NCBI RefSeq assembly: GCF_009377195.2
Contig: NZ_VJXX01000006.1
Location: forward strand, 124,001 to 188,000
Length of the DNA: 64,000 nt
Direction: 5' to 3'
Source: Arthrobacter bussei
Lineage (GTDB): Bacteria; Actinomycetota; Actinomycetes; Actinomycetales; Micrococcaceae
Made by a program: the position numbers and the translations under genes. Below, piece after piece: positions 62,094 through 64,000 of the stretch (its first letter is position 1; each line of letters opens with the position of its first letter). Below the pieces are notes generated by a model. It saw nothing but the letters and a program-made list of their open reading frames with translations. It did not search any database and was not told the origin of the DNA.

Positions 62094-63083
62094 CTAGGAG
62101 GTCGTGATGTCCCTCGTGGCGTAGTCGAAGCGGAACGTGACCGACGTGTCCGAGAGCAGGTGCAGTTCGTGGTTGGCGCCGTCGCGCACGCCGAACCGGC
62201 CGTAGTTCTCGTCCCAGGTGCCGTTCACGAGGATCTTGAACTGGTAGGTGCCGGCGGGCAGCTGCAGCGTCTGCTTCCAGACGTTCTCGGTCGGCTCCCA
62301 CACGAACTGCAGCTCGCGGAGGTCGGTGCTCCAGTGACCTGTCTCGCCGAACAGCGGATCGAAGTCGCCGGAGAGTGCGACGGACTGCGGCTGATCGTGC
62401 CAGGCTTCGTCGGCGGGAGTGTCGGTCGGTACCTGCTCGGTCGCGACGTCGGGGGAGACCTCGAGGGTCGGGGCGACGTCGGGCGGGGTGGGGTCCTCGG
62501 AGTTCGTGGCGTCGGCGGGGGCGAGGTCCGCCATGGTCTCCGAGACGTCCGACTCCTCGGCCGTCGCGGGCGGCTCCGACGAGGACGGCTCGGACCCCTC
62601 AGTCGACGCCGTCGCGTCCGCCTCCGTGTCGGTCCGCACGGCCTGCACGGCCTGCACGGCCTGCGCGTCCTCGCCGAGGGACTCGGGGGACTGCGGCGCA
62701 TGCGTGACGGCCGGGGCCTGCTCGGGCACGGGGGCGCCGCTGATCATGGCGTTGATGAACTGGTCGGGATCGGCGAACGCGTGGACCGCGCGGATGCCCT
62801 CGTCGGTCGCCGTCCAGCCGGAGCGGCCCTTGACCAGCCAGCCGGCCTTCACGAGCTTGGCCGTCGCCGTCGTCAGGGCCTTGAACCCGCGGGGGACGCC
62901 GCCGGAGAGGAGCTCGGCCTCCTTGGCGTCGAAGGGGACTGCCGCCACGGCCTGAGACATCACGTCGCTGGGCGCGACGCTGTTCCCGGCCTCCTGGTGC
63001 TCGGCGAGTAGGGCGAGGGTGGTGCGCAGGCGGACGCTGGTGCTGTTCCGGGGGGCGATGACGATCTCCTTCGTGGTGTTCAT
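62094..63083 (-). CDS. Winged-helix-like protein with a C-terminal PulA/X25-type carbohydrate-binding-like domain
   Basis: 329 residues. Residues 1-120 are helical with a winged-helix flavour (LVKAGWLVKGRSGWTATDEG). A 110-residue acidic, Pro/Ser/Thr-rich linker contains the short AVQAVQAVQ repeat. The last 100 residues resemble the X25/pullulanase N2 domain (ALSGDFDPLFGETG, LQLPAGTYQFKILVNGTWDE, NYGRFGVRDG). No signal peptide or catalytic motif is seen. The combination is unusual; I cannot assign a function. Confidence 0.75.
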   Translation of the reverse strand: MNTTKEIVIAPRNSTSVRLRTTLALLAEHQEAGNSVAPSDVMSQAVAAVPFDAKEAELLSGGVPRGFKALTTATAKLVKAGWLVKGRSGWTATDEGIRAVHAFADPDQFINAMISGAPVPEQAPAVTHAPQSPESLGEDAQAVQAVQAVRTDTEADATASTEGSEPSSSEPPATAEESDVSETMADLAPADATNSEDPTPPDVAPTLEVSPDVATEQVPTDTPADEAWHDQPQSVALSGDFDPLFGETGHWSTDLRELQFVWEPTENVWKQTLQLPAGTYQFKILVNGTWDENYGRFGVRDGANHELHLLSDTSVTFRFDYATRDITTS

Positions 63084-63319
63084 ACGGCGTGCTGCGGTCC
63101 ATCATGACCGCGGGTCCCCGCGCGCGGTGAGGAATCTGCGGAGCGCATGCTCCTACCCAGGCGGATCGCGGCGTGCTAGGACTGCGGACGGCAGCACACT
63201 GATGGTATCGAAGGAACCGCGCCCGGTGCGCCCCGGGGCGCCGGATGACGGCCCGACGTCGGCGGGCGACCACGTGGACCCGGCCGTGCCGTCCGATGGG
63301 TCGGTGCTAGGTTCGCGGG

Positions 63320-63814
63320 ATGGCAGCAAGACGAGGGATCGGCACGAGAACCGGCACGACGACGGCGCGCACCTCGTTGCCCCGCACCATTGCGCGCCTG
63401 GTGCTCGGAGCCTTCCTCCTGTTCGCGGGGACCGCACACCTGACCGTCGCCCGGTCCGAGTTCGCCGCCCAGGTACCGTCCTGGCTGCCGCTCGACGCGG
63501 ACGTCGTGGTGGTGGCGTCCGGCGTCGTCGAACTGCTTCTCGGTGCGGCGCTCGTCGCGCTCGGGCGGTACCGGGTCGTCGTCGGGTGGGTGGTCGCCGC
63601 GTTCTTCGTCGCGATCTTCCCGGGCAACATCGCCCAGTACGTCGAGGGCGTGAGCGCCTTCGGCCTGGACACCGACGCGGCACGCCTGACCCGGCTGTTC
63701 TTCCAGCCCGTGCTCGTCCTCTGGGCGCTCTGGTCCACGGGCGCCTGGCGGGACCGTGCGGTCCTGAGCCGGACCGGGCGGGACCGGACCGGGCGGAACC
63801 GTCCGCGGCGTTAG
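63320..63814 (+). CDS. DoxX-family membrane protein
   Basis: 164 residues with four hydrophobic segments. It has RLVLGAFLLFAGTAHLTVAR, VVVVASGVVELLLGAALVAL, VVVGWVVAAFFVAIFPGNIA and FFQPVLVLWALWSTGAW. The Arg-rich N- and C-terminal tails are charged; the C-terminal tail is coded by repeated GGACCGGGCGG. DoxX-like proteins are small membrane partners of oxidoreductases; the partner is unknown. Confidence 0.88.
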   Translation: MAARRGIGTRTGTTTARTSLPRTIARLVLGAFLLFAGTAHLTVARSEFAAQVPSWLPLDADVVVVASGVVELLLGAALVALGRYRVVVGWVVAAFFVAIFPGNIAQYVEGVSAFGLDTDAARLTRLFFQPVLVLWALWSTGAWRDRAVLSRTGRDRTGRNRPRR

Positions 63815-63924
63815 GGTACGCGGCCCGATCCGGCAAGAGCCCACCACCCGTCGGGGTTCATCAGTATGCTTCCCATATCAGCTGGTGGTGTTCGCCGCCC
63901 GGACCTGCGATTTGGGAGAACTCC

Positions 63925-64000
63925 ATGAAGACACTCCGTCCCCTCCAGTCCATCGACAAGCTCGAGAACGCCGCGGCACTGGATCCGGTGGCCAACAAGG
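63925..64000 (+). CDS. N-terminus of an unidentified protein, possibly DUF2231 type (cut by the right edge)
   Basis: ATG 63925 is preceded by GGGAGAA at 5-bp spacing. The 25 visible residues read MKTLRPLQSIDKLENAAALD and PVANK. The ALDPVA pattern occurs at the start of DUF2231 membrane proteins, but the fragment is too short for a firm call. Confidence 0.65.
   Translation, partial: MKTLRPLQSIDKLENAAALDPVANK

Overview
The window is GC-rich, gene-dense DNA on both strands with many short overlaps between genes. It looks like a chromosomal segment of a high-GC actinobacterium, most likely an Arthrobacter-like Micrococcaceae soil or plant-associated bacterium. The grounds are base composition, frequent GTG starts, several LacI-regulated sugar ABC systems, a SAM-IV class riboswitch and a virS/mymA-type locus. 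The species cannot be named from the sequence alone. I see no rRNA, tRNA, CRISPR array, insertion sequence, integrase or prophage.

Left part (1-16.4 kb). A LacI-controlled sugar locus opens the window. A solute-binding lipoprotein and the start of its permease run leftward off the edge. The LacI regulator, a GH2 glycosidase and an overlapping PhyH-type dioxygenase run rightward. Two copies of the same operator sit in front of the two arms. Next come an isopenicillin-N-synthase-like dioxygenase, a TetR/YkvA pair divergent from a degenerate ABC ATPase plus YhgE/Pip membrane protein, and a run of small enzymes including a secreted 5'-nucleotidase.

Middle (16.4-33 kb). A flavin monooxygenase, SDR and alpha/beta-hydrolase operon lies divergent from a VirS-like AraC regulator, and the hydrolase carries a frameshift. 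A secreted beta-helix protein follows, then DUF6457 and a PLP deaminase/desulfhydrase, a frameshifted ASCH protein and an MFS carrier. An FdhF/YdeP molybdopterin oxidoreductase lies divergent from a MarR regulator and a DHA2 exporter.

Second sugar locus (33-39.9 kb). A LacI regulator, binding protein, two permeases and a YicI-type alpha-xylosidase form one unit with two copies of a palindromic operator. This suggests use of xyloglucan-type alpha-xylosides.

Right part (39.9-64 kb). This is a mosaic of single genes: amidotransferase, phosphotransferase, CapA-like lipoprotein, sulfide:quinone reductase, beta-lactamase-fold protein, a glycerophosphodiesterase with a 9-bp repeat array at its start, acetamidase/formamidase and SDRs. 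It also holds a TetR/hydrolase pair with two operators, and a SAM-IV riboswitch leading an FMN monooxygenase and the MetNIQ methionine transporter. Short tandem repeats, often with a 9-bp period, recur in this half.
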